Under the pieces are notes generated by a model. The model saw nothing but the letters and a program-made list of their open reading frames with translations, was not told the origin of the DNA and did no database searches. Position numbers and translations under genes: made by a program. Below are positions 1 to 4,974 of a DNA stretch of 5,006 nucleotides, one piece after another. The stretch comes from CAKSHC01 sp045594545 (GTDB taxonomy: Bacteria > Bacillota > Clostridia > Oscillospirales > UMGS1783): positions 1 to 5,006 of the forward strand of contig JAZNYQ010000089.1 in assembly GCA_045594545.1 (NCBI GenBank), read 5' to 3'. How positions within the stretch are numbered: position 1 is the stretch's first letter; each line of letters opens with the position of its first letter.

Positions 1-197
1 ACATACCCCCACTGGGTGTGATTGACCGCCTGCCGCTCCTGCGCAAAATACGCCTCCTCCGTCATGCGGTATTCCACCGACAATTCCTCGGGATAGAGCA
101 TCGACGGCTCCACCTGCAGATCGTCCGCACTCTCACTCGGCACGGCACACCCCGCCAGCATCAAAATCATCAAAAGAACCCCTGTTCCTCGCTTCAT
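1..197 (-). CDS. Putative lipoprotein, N-terminal part only (runs off the window)
   Basis: The reading frame starts at ATG 197-195 and stays open for 65 codons to the window edge, so only the N-terminus is visible. Residues 1-16 form a lipoprotein signal peptide: basic K2-R3, a hydrophobic stretch VLLMILMLAG, then the lipobox L14-A15-G16-C17 with C17 as the expected lipidated cysteine. The mature start is acidic and polar (many Glu and Asp), as usual for the linker of a surface-anchored protein. A strong ribosome site, AAGGGGG at 204-210, lies 6 nt from the ATG and supports the start. The gene follows the EamA transporter on the same strand with a 32-nt gap filled by a heptamer array and no terminator, so the two are probably co-transcribed. 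The visible part matches no family I recognise; the function is unknown. The lipoprotein call is firm, the role is not. Confidence 0.8.
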   Translation of the reverse strand, partial: MKRGTGVLLMILMLAGCAVPSESADDLQVEPSMLYPEELSVEYRMTEEAYFAQERQAVNHTQWGY

Positions 198-207
198 TTT
201 TAGCCCC

Positions 208-242
208 CTTACCTCTTAATTCTTAACTCTTAATTCTTACCT
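208..242 (-). repeat. Heptamer repeat array 1 (5 x CTTANNT)
   Basis: Five perfect tandem 7-mers read on the plus strand as CTTACCT, CTTAATT, CTTAACT, CTTAATT and CTTACCT. Positions 5 and 6 vary while CTTA and the final T are fixed. The array covers the last codons and the TAA stop (230-232) of the EamA transporter gene and reaches the ribosome site of the downstream lipoprotein gene. This resembles short tandem heptamer repeats found between genes in some bacteria; origin and role are unknown. Confidence 0.85.
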
Positions 243-1117
243 ATCCGATCGGCAAACTGCGCCACCGTCACCGCTATCAGCACCAGCCCACAGCCGATCC
301 ATTCCTGCACGCTCAGCCGCTCGCCCAAAATCACCCAGCCCGACAAAAGGGCAAATACCGATTCCAGACTCATCAGCAACGTCGCCAAGGTCGGCGGCAA
401 AAAGCGCTGTCCCACCATCTGCAGCGTGTAGGCCACGCCCGAGGACATCACCCCCACAAACAACAGCGGTCCCAGCGCCGCCAGCCATTGCTCAGGCGCC
501 GCGCTCTCAAACAACAAACTCCCCGCGGCCGACACCACGCCCGCCACACTTAACTGCACCACCGACAACATCACCGCACAGGCGTGTCCCACAAAATGAT
601 CCACCAGCAAGATCTGCACCGCATACACCAGCGCACACCCCAGCACCAGCAGATCCCCCGCCTCAAAGGTGAAACTCTCGGTGATCGAAAGCAGATAGGT
701 ACCCGCCATCGCCACCGCCACACACGGCCAGATCGGCCACGGCACACGCTTGCCCAGCAACAGCCCAAAAATAGGAACCATTACTACATACAATACCGTT
801 AAAAAACCCGCCTTGCCGGCGCCCGTCTGTGCCACGCCCGCCTGTTGCAGGCCGCTGGCCACGGCCAAGGCCACACCGCAGGCGGCACCGCCGAGCAACA
901 ACATCTTGGGGCGGCGCACCACGCCCGCCTTTTTTTCCTTATGTACCGCCACCAGCGCCACGGGCAACACCGCCAGCGCCCCGATAAAAGAGCGCCCCGC
1001 CGTAAAGGCCATGGGCGGCAAACTCTCCGCCCCCATATATTGCGCCACAAAGGCCGACCCCCAGATCACCACCGTGATCAACAGGCATACGACCCCGATC
1101 CAACTTTTACTCTTCAT
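230..1117 (-). CDS. EamA/DMT-family transporter, 10 TM
   Basis: This 295-residue inner-membrane protein belongs to the drug/metabolite transporter superfamily, whose members export or import amino acids, nucleotide precursors, sugars or drugs. About ten hydrophobic segments are visible, near residues 7-27, 37-57, 72-90, 102-121, 129-144, 155-174, 181-202, 213-235, 242-263 and 271-289. They form two EamA repeats, roughly 8-143 and 153-289, which is the full family length. Typical motifs are WGSAF (19-23), GRS (41-43), GKAGFLTVLYVVMVP (101-115) and the last-repeat signature SLESVFALLSGWVILGERLS (250-269). Start ATG 1117-1115 is preceded by AGAGG at 1124-1128 with a 6-nt spacer; this site lies inside heptamer array 2. 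It follows degV on the same strand but is separated from it by a terminator, with no promoter visible between, so expression probably depends on read-through. The substrate cannot be predicted. Confidence 0.92.
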   Translation of the reverse strand: MKSKSWIGVVCLLITVVIWGSAFVAQYMGAESLPPMAFTAGRSFIGALAVLPVALVAVHKEKKAGVVRRPKMLLLGGAACGVALAVASGLQQAGVAQTGAGKAGFLTVLYVVMVPIFGLLLGKRVPWPIWPCVAVAMAGTYLLSITESFTFEAGDLLVLGCALVYAVQILLVDHFVGHACAVMLSVVQLSVAGVVSAAGSLLFESAAPEQWLAALGPLLFVGVMSSGVAYTLQMVGQRFLPPTLATLLMSLESVFALLSGWVILGERLSVQEWIGCGLVLIAVTVAQFADRIGKN

Positions 1118-1119
1118 TT

Positions 1120-1154
1120 CCTACCTCTGAATTCTTACCTCTTACCTCTTAACT
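1120..1154 (-). repeat. Heptamer repeat array 2 (5 copies, supplies the EamA ribosome site)
   Basis: Five tandem 7-mers read on the plus strand as CCTACCT, CTGAATT, CTTACCT, CTTACCT and CTTAACT. The first two each differ by one base from the CTTANNT consensus of array 1. The array fills the whole gap between the degV terminator and the EamA start. On the minus strand it reads as AGGTAAG-type units, and AGAGG at 1124-1128 within it is the best Shine-Dalgarno candidate for the EamA gene. Confidence 0.8.
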
Positions 1155-1185
1155 AAAAAATGGGTGGCGCACCACCCATTTTTTT
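1155..1185 (-). terminator. Intrinsic terminator after degV (potentially bidirectional)
   Basis: A perfect 7-bp stem, TGGGTGG (1161-1167) with CCACCCA (1172-1178), encloses the 4-nt loop CGCA. It is flanked by AAAAAA (1155-1160) and TTTTTTT (1179-1185), so the stem can extend by A-T pairs and a U-tract follows in either direction. On the minus strand it comes directly after the degV stop codon, TAA 1186-1184, which lies within the A-tract. No plus-strand gene upstream would need it, so its main job is probably ending the degV transcript. Confidence 0.9.
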
Positions 1186-2035
1186 ATTTGGTTAAGAATA
1201 GTACCCCCAAGGTAGCAGGTCCACAATGACAAGAGATAGTACAGGACGCACGGCTGATCAGGATCTCGCCAAAATCGTGGTGTTTCACCAGTTCCTCGCG
1301 CACGATCTCGATCATCTTTTGATCGATGCCCGAATGGGTGATAAAGACACGGGAAGTGTCAATGTCGGGATAGAGCGCCATCTGATCCTTGACGTAGGAT
1401 ACCAGCACCTTGCCCAGATCCCCTCTATACTTCTTGTCAACCTTCATCGCCCCGTCTTCCTCGGTGTGCACCTTGATGGAGGGCTTGAGTTTTAAGAGAT
1501 TGGCACCAAAGGCCAACACCGCCGAGCAACGACCGCCCGCCGCCATAAACTCCAGCGTATCCAGCACAAAGGACGCATGCGACTTGGGCACCAGCGCCTC
1601 GATGGCCGCCGCGATCTCCGCCGCCTCCTTGCCCTCTTCCCGCATCTCGCAGGCCCGCAGCACCAACAGCCCGATGCCCGTCGACAGATTCTTGGCGTCG
1701 ATGACGAACACCTTGCCCTCAAACTCCTGCGCCGCCATGCGGCAGTTGTTGTAGGAAGAAGAAAGCGCCGAACCTAAGGTGAGATGCACAACCGTGTTGC
1801 CCGCCTCTACCATCGGCGTGAAGAAATCGATATACTCCCCTACGCTGATGGCGCTCGTCTTGGGCAGAGCCTTGTGATCCCAATAAGCCGCATACAGATC
1901 GTCGGGCGTAATATCCACACTGTCAATATACTCCTTATCGTCTAAATTGATATGATAAGGCATGGTGGGAATTTGATACTGATCCAGTTTTTCCTGCGGC
2001 AGATCGCAGGTTCTGTCTGCACTGATAATAACCAT
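1184..2035 (-). CDS. DegV family protein (fatty-acid-binding)
   Basis: DegV proteins bind a fatty acid between two alpha/beta domains; in Bacillota some, called FakB, present fatty acids to the kinase FakA for phosphorylation. No FakA gene is in this window. Family landmarks, numbered from the start chosen here, are ADRTCDLP (6-13) in place of the usual SDST-DLP, TSAIS (60-64) at the TSQPS site, SALSSSY (89-95), LEFMAAGGR (161-169), KPS (184-186), HSGID (234-238) and the C-terminal GPATLG (272-277). Length, 283 residues, is normal. Two in-frame ATGs exist: 2041-2039 has AGGAG only 1 nt upstream, whereas 2035-2033 has the same AGGAG (2043-2047) 7 nt upstream, so the second is preferred. A consensus promoter lies at 2064-2092 and a terminator follows directly, so it is probably a largely monocistronic unit. 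DegV membership is near certain; the ligand and FakB role are inferred. Confidence 0.93.
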   Translation of the reverse strand: MVIISADRTCDLPQEKLDQYQIPTMPYHINLDDKEYIDSVDITPDDLYAAYWDHKALPKTSAISVGEYIDFFTPMVEAGNTVVHLTLGSALSSSYNNCRMAAQEFEGKVFVIDAKNLSTGIGLLVLRACEMREEGKEAAEIAAAIEALVPKSHASFVLDTLEFMAAGGRCSAVLAFGANLLKLKPSIKVHTEEDGAMKVDKKYRGDLGKVLVSYVKDQMALYPDIDTSRVFITHSGIDQKMIEIVREELVKHHDFGEILISRASCTISCHCGPATLGVLFLTK

Positions 2036-2042
2036 GTTCATA

Positions 2043-2047
2043 CTCCT
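2043..2047 (-). promoter_or_regulatory. Ribosome binding site deciding the degV start
   Basis: AGGAG on the minus strand lies 1 nt before the outer ATG (2041-2039) and 7 nt before the inner ATG (2035-2033). Only the inner spacing is normal, so translation should begin at 2035, two codons inside the longest frame. Confidence 0.75.
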
Positions 2048-2063
2048 TTAACAAATTATCTAT

Positions 2064-2092
2064 ATTATAGCAGAAAATCTTGCCCTCGTCAA
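2064..2092 (-). promoter_or_regulatory. Sigma-A promoter for degV
   Basis: On the minus strand the -35 box is TTGACG (2092-2087) and the -10 box is a perfect TATAAT (2069-2064), with a 17-bp spacer. TGC directly before the -10 box gives an extended -10 element. The expected start point is near 2057, leaving a 5' leader of about 20 nt that contains the AGGAG ribosome site. Confidence 0.9.
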
Positions 2093-2100
2093 GTTGACGA
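2086..2100. promoter_or_regulatory. Palindrome formed by the two divergent -35 boxes
   Basis: TCGTCAAGTTGACGA is a perfect inverted repeat with 7-bp arms around a single central G (2093). Its arms contain the -35 boxes of the degV promoter (2087-2092) and of the plus-strand operon promoter (2094-2099). It may simply reflect back-to-back -35 boxes, or it may also be an operator for a dimeric regulator; the sequence alone does not separate these. Confidence 0.7.
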
Positions 2101-2122
2101 AACAACCTTTTTGGGTTACAAT
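2094..2122 (+). promoter_or_regulatory. Sigma-A promoter for the three-gene operon
   Basis: The -35 box TTGACG (2094-2099) and the -10 box TACAAT (2117-2122) each match 5 of 6 consensus bases and are separated by 17 bp. The expected start point is 2129-2130, on or next to the A of the first ATG at 2130. The transcript would then have no leader, or almost none. Confidence 0.82.
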
Positions 2123-2129
2123 AAAAGGT

Positions 2130-2795
2130 ATGAAACCATTACTGATACTCGCGCCCATGCGCTCGGAAATGGAAGGATATCTCCCCTTCCTGCATCAAAA
2201 AACCACCCTCGGCCCCCGCACCCTCTTTCAGGGCGATGTCGAGGGCTTTCCCCTTGCCGTATTACATACCGGCATGGGGCTGACCAATACGGTGGCCGGT
2301 CTGCTCGCCGCCCTGTCGCACATCGACCCCTGCGCCGTCCTCTCCCAAGGCACCGCCGGCGGTCACGTCGATTGGTTAGCGGTGGGCGACATCGTCTGCG
2401 CCACCGAGTTTGTCTACGGCGACTCCCGCAAGGGCGAAGAACCCCTGCCCGTCGAAACGGCCGACGGCATGGTGGAAACCATTCCCGCCCATCCCCATTT
2501 TGTAAAGGTGGGCAAAAAACACAACCTGCCCCTCGGCCCCATCACCTCGGGCTACGCTTGGCGCACCGACGAGGCGGCACTTCGCGCCTGCCACGCCCAA
2601 ACGGGCAGCCTGTGCGAGGAGATGGAAGATGCCGCCGCCGCCCAGATCTGTCGGGAACGGGGCCTGCCCCACGGCAGTCTGCGCATCATTTCCAATAACC
2701 ATCTGCGCCCCGACGGCGCCTATGATCTGGGCACCGCCGCAACCTTACAGACCTTTATCCTATCTTGTATCAAAAACGGAGAATTACACCTGTGA
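2130..2795 (+). CDS. Nucleosidase of the PNP/UDP-phosphorylase superfamily (MTA/SAH- or futalosine-hydrolase-like)
   Basis: This 221-residue cytosolic enzyme should cleave the N-glycosidic bond of a purine nucleoside. Family landmarks are the N-terminal strand MKPLLILAPM with E13 at the position of catalytic E12 in E. coli MTA/SAH nucleosidase, the glycine loop GTAGG (74-78), VGDIV (85-89), and CEEMEDAAAA (162-171), where M165-E166 match the ribose-binding Met-Glu pair. The segment RIISN (185-189) aligns with RAISD of that enzyme, so its catalytic Asp is replaced by N189. This is a feature I associate with 6-oxopurine-specific phosphorylases and, from memory, futalosine hydrolases. The ATG at 2130 is preferred over an upstream TTG at 2094, which lies in the -35 box. 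AAAGG lies only 1 nt from the ATG, too close to act normally, so translation may be leaderless. It is first in an operon and overlaps the next gene by 4 nt. The fold is secure; the substrate is open. Confidence 0.85.
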   Translation: MKPLLILAPMRSEMEGYLPFLHQKTTLGPRTLFQGDVEGFPLAVLHTGMGLTNTVAGLLAALSHIDPCAVLSQGTAGGHVDWLAVGDIVCATEFVYGDSRKGEEPLPVETADGMVETIPAHPHFVKVGKKHNLPLGPITSGYAWRTDEAALRACHAQTGSLCEEMEDAAAAQICRERGLPHGSLRIISNNHLRPDGAYDLGTAATLQTFILSCIKNGELHL

Positions 2796-3565
2796 AAACC
2801 AATTATCATACCCACACCTTCCGCTGCAAACACGCTGTGGGCGACGATGAGGCTTACGTATTGTCGGCCATCGCCGCCGGCTTTGACCTGCTCGGCTTTG
2901 CCGACCATTGCCCTTGGCCCTTTGCCACCGACTACCGCAGCGGCATCCGCATGGAACCCGATATGCTCGACGATTATATTCATAATCTCTCCGACCTGCG
3001 GGAAAAATATAAAGACCGCATCACCGTCAAGATCGGTCTGGAATGTGAATATTTTGAAGAATATATGCCGTGGCTGACCACCGTCGCCGCCCAAAAGGGC
3101 ATCGACTATCTGATCTTCGGCAACCATTTCGCCAAGTCCGAAGAAACCGGCTCCCGCTACTTCGGCAACGATTGCGCCACCCCCGAACGGCTGGAAGAAT
3201 ACCGCGTGAGTGCGCTGGCCGGCATCAATTCGGGCGTCTTTGCCTACATGGCCCACCCCGACCTGTTTTTGCACACCTACCCCGCCTTTGACACCCGCGC
3301 CGAACAGGTCTCCCGTGAGATCTGCCGCGCCGCCGCCATTATGGACCTGCCCTTGGAATTTAACATTTCGGGCTTTCGCATGAGCGACGAGTGCAAGCGC
3401 GGCTTCCCTCACCCCGACTTCTGGCGCATCGCCGCCGAGGAGGGTAACAAGGCCATCATCGGCGTGGATGCCCATTCCCATACGGCACTGCAGGCGCATG
3501 AGGACTACGCCCGCGCCGTCGCCATCTTAGACCAACTCCATATCGAAAGGATCGAAATATTATGA
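2792..3565 (+). CDS. PHP-domain phosphoesterase, histidinol-phosphatase (HisJ/HisK) family
   Basis: The 257-residue protein is a PHP-fold metal-dependent phosphatase. Known HisJ/HisK members hydrolyse L-histidinol phosphate in histidine synthesis. The metal-site motifs are present in order: H6-T-H8, C12-K-H14 (the HTHT...CKHA opening typical of this family), D38-H39 followed by P41, E84/E86 in GLECEY, H112 in GNHF, H155 in MAHPDLF, and D226-A-H228 near the C-terminus. Length is normal. The start is GTG 2792-2794, giving MKTNYHTHT; it overlaps the upstream TGA as GTGA and has GGAGA at 2778-2782 with a 9-nt spacer. An in-frame TTG at 2765 would add nine atypical residues and is rejected. No other his gene is visible, so the native substrate may be another phosphate ester. 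It also overlaps the downstream aminopeptidase start by 4 nt. Confidence 0.9.
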   Translation: MKTNYHTHTFRCKHAVGDDEAYVLSAIAAGFDLLGFADHCPWPFATDYRSGIRMEPDMLDDYIHNLSDLREKYKDRITVKIGLECEYFEEYMPWLTTVAAQKGIDYLIFGNHFAKSEETGSRYFGNDCATPERLEEYRVSALAGINSGVFAYMAHPDLFLHTYPAFDTRAEQVSREICRAAAIMDLPLEFNISGFRMSDECKRGFPHPDFWRIAAEEGNKAIIGVDAHSHTALQAHEDYARAVAILDQLHIERIEIL

Positions 3566-4791
3566 AAAAAACAACGCTCCGCGCCTACGCCCGCCTGATC
3601 GCCCGCAAAGGCGTCAACGTGCAGAAAAACCAGCCCGTCATCATCACCGCCGAGCTCGACCAGCCCGAATTTGTCGAAATGCTTACCGACGAGTGCTATA
3701 AGGCCGGCGCTTCCCGCGTCGAGGTCAAGTGGACCCACCAGCCCCTCACCCGCTTGGACGTGCGCCATTGCAAGGAAAAGGTGCTCTCGGCCGTGCAGGA
3801 CTGGGAACTGGAAAAGATGAAATATCAGGAGCAGACTCTCCCCGCCATGATCTATTTGGAGTCGGACGACCCCGACGGTCTGCGCGGCATCAATCAGGAG
3901 AAATATACCAAAGCCCTCCAAGCCCGCCGCAAGGCGTTTAAGCCTTTCCGTGAACGGATGGACAACCATTACCAGTGGTGCATCGCCGCCGTGCCGGGCG
4001 TTAAGTGGGCAAAAAAATTGTTCCCCCACCTCTCCAAAAAACAAGCGGTGGAAGAACTGTGGAAGGCCATTTTAAAGGCCGCCCGTGCCGATGTCGATCC
4101 CATGAAACAGTGGGACGAGCACAACGCCAACCTCGCCAACCGTTGCGCATGGCTCAATTCGTTAGGGCTCACCGAGTTGCGTTATCATTCGAGTAACGGC
4201 ACCAACCTCACCGTCGGACTCATCGACCGCACCCGCTTCGTCGGCGGCGCCGGCGATACCGCCGAGGGCGTGACCTATAACGCCAATATGCCCTCCGATG
4301 AGATCTTCATCACCCCCATGAAAGGCAAGGCCGAAGGCACGGTCGTGTCCACCATGCCCCTGTCCTACCAGAGCGAACTGATCGAGAATTTCTCCATCAC
4401 CTTCCAAGACGGTAAGGCGGTGTCCTGGCAGGCCGAAAAGAACGGACACCTGCTCGACAAACTCATGAGCATGGACGAAAACGCCGGATATCTGGGCGAG
4501 TGCGCCCTCGTCCCCTACGACTGCCCCATCAATCAGTTAGGCATCCTGTTCTATAATACCCTCTTCGACGAAAACGCATCTTGCCATCTGGCGCTGGGCG
4601 CGGGCTACAGCGAATGTCTGGAAGGGTTTGAATCCCTGTCTTATGAAGAGTGCACCGAACGAGGCGTCAACGACTCCATCGTCCATGTCGATTTCATGAT
4701 CGGCGCCCCCGACCTGTCCATCACCGGCATCGACAAAAACGGCAAAGAAGTCCCCATCTTCGTGAATGGCAACTGGACCTCGTCGATTTGA
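3562..4791 (+). CDS. M29-family metallo-aminopeptidase (AmpS/PepS-like)
   Basis: This 409-residue cytosolic enzyme belongs to peptidase family M29, which removes N-terminal residues from peptides using two metal ions. The length is typical of the family. All metal-site positions expected from characterised members are visible in the C-terminal half with the usual spacing: E247 in MPSDEIFITP, E313 in YLGECALVP, H342 and Y349 in CHLALGAGY, and H375-V-D377 in NDSIVHVDF. The N-terminal domain carries the family's GVNVQKNQPVIITA (17-30). The protein is therefore probably active. ATG 3562 overlaps the stop of the PHP gene as ATGA; AAAGGA at 3546-3551 lies 10 nt upstream. It is last in the operon, and its TGA (4789-4791) lies in the left arm of a 10-bp inverted repeat that opens the downstream hairpin cluster. 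It probably supports peptide turnover; a specific role with the nucleosidase and the PHP enzyme is unknown. Confidence 0.94.
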   Translation: MKKTTLRAYARLIARKGVNVQKNQPVIITAELDQPEFVEMLTDECYKAGASRVEVKWTHQPLTRLDVRHCKEKVLSAVQDWELEKMKYQEQTLPAMIYLESDDPDGLRGINQEKYTKALQARRKAFKPFRERMDNHYQWCIAAVPGVKWAKKLFPHLSKKQAVEELWKAILKAARADVDPMKQWDEHNANLANRCAWLNSLGLTELRYHSSNGTNLTVGLIDRTRFVGGAGDTAEGVTYNANMPSDEIFITPMKGKAEGTVVSTMPLSYQSELIENFSITFQDGKAVSWQAEKNGHLLDKLMSMDENAGYLGECALVPYDCPINQLGILFYNTLFDENASCHLALGAGYSECLEGFESLSYEECTERGVNDSIVHVDFMIGAPDLSITGIDKNGKEVPIFVNGNWTSSI

Positions 4792-4845
4792 CGGCTCGCT
4801 ATTTCAGGCGGCTTCGCCTCCTTTCATGTAACTCCCCGTCAAATC
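4785..4845. repeat. 10-bp inverted repeat spanning the aminopeptidase stop codon
   Basis: GATTTGACGG (4785-4794) and CCGTCAAATC (4836-4845) are perfect inverted copies separated by 41 nt. A smaller hairpin, AGGCG (4806-4810) with CGCCT (4815-4819), lies inside. In RNA this gives a stem with a nested hairpin that begins within the last codons of the gene. There is no T-tract after the right arm, so it is not a classical terminator; it could protect the 3' end or mark the edge of a repeated element. Confidence 0.75.
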
Positions 4846-4861
4846 TCCTCTCGGCTTGAAA

Positions 4862-4971
4862 CCCGCTTCGGGCGACCGGGACGGCTTTCGCCGTTTGGGT
4901 TGCGCCCTCGCTTCCTGTTTCTTCGCCGTGGGCAGCCTTGCTGCCTTTTCATCAAAGAAACCGTAGGTTTC
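4862..4971. repeat. Cluster of four further small hairpins
   Basis: Perfect short stems with 3-4 nt loops follow each other: CCCG/CGGG (4862-4872), ACGGC/GCCGT (4881-4894), GGCAGC/GCTGCC (4931-4945) and GAAACC/GGTTTC (4957-4971). Together with the inverted repeat at 4785-4845 they fill most of the 180 nt after the operon. No convincing gene occupies this stretch. The density suggests a structured RNA tail or a repeated intergenic element rather than chance. Confidence 0.65.
4931..4949 (+). terminator. Probable terminator of the three-gene operon
   Basis: The 6-bp GC-rich stem GGCAGC (4931-4936) / GCTGCC (4940-4945) has the 3-nt loop CTT and is followed by TTTT (4946-4949). It is the only hairpin in the downstream cluster with a T-run directly after it on the plus strand. 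The run is short and the site is 140 nt past the stop codon, so termination may be partial. Confidence 0.65.
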
Positions 4972-4974
4972 TAC

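Noticed and set aside
208..242. Heptamer array considered as a CRISPR or origin iteron array
   Set aside because: Units are 7 bp with no spacers, occur at three gene borders, and have no cas, rep or dnaA gene nearby.
1187..1260. Possible promoter for the EamA gene inside the 3' end of degV (TTGTGG, 17 bp, TACTAT on the minus strand)
   Set aside because: Only 3 of 6 and 4 of 6 consensus matches, and its transcript would still meet the degV terminator before reaching the EamA start.
2094..2129. TTG start at 2094 for the nucleosidase, adding 12 residues
   Set aside because: The TTG is part of the -35 box, has no ribosome site, and the added residues precede the family-typical first beta strand that begins at M 2130.
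1952..2698. 248-codon plus-strand frame crossing degV, the promoters and the nucleosidase
   Set aside because: It runs through both divergent promoters and two well-supported genes, and its product is low-complexity, rich in Arg, Pro and His, as expected of a frame-shifted GC-rich gene.
2720..3499. 259-codon open frame antisense to the PHP gene
   Set aside because: The plus-strand PHP gene has a complete metal-site motif set and coupled junctions; the antisense frame is Gly/Val/Ala-rich shadow sequence with no family motif.
2130..4791. The three-gene operon considered as a defence or other novel system
   Set aside because: All three products belong to common housekeeping families with intact motifs, with no nuclease, NTPase, toxin or transmembrane effector among them.
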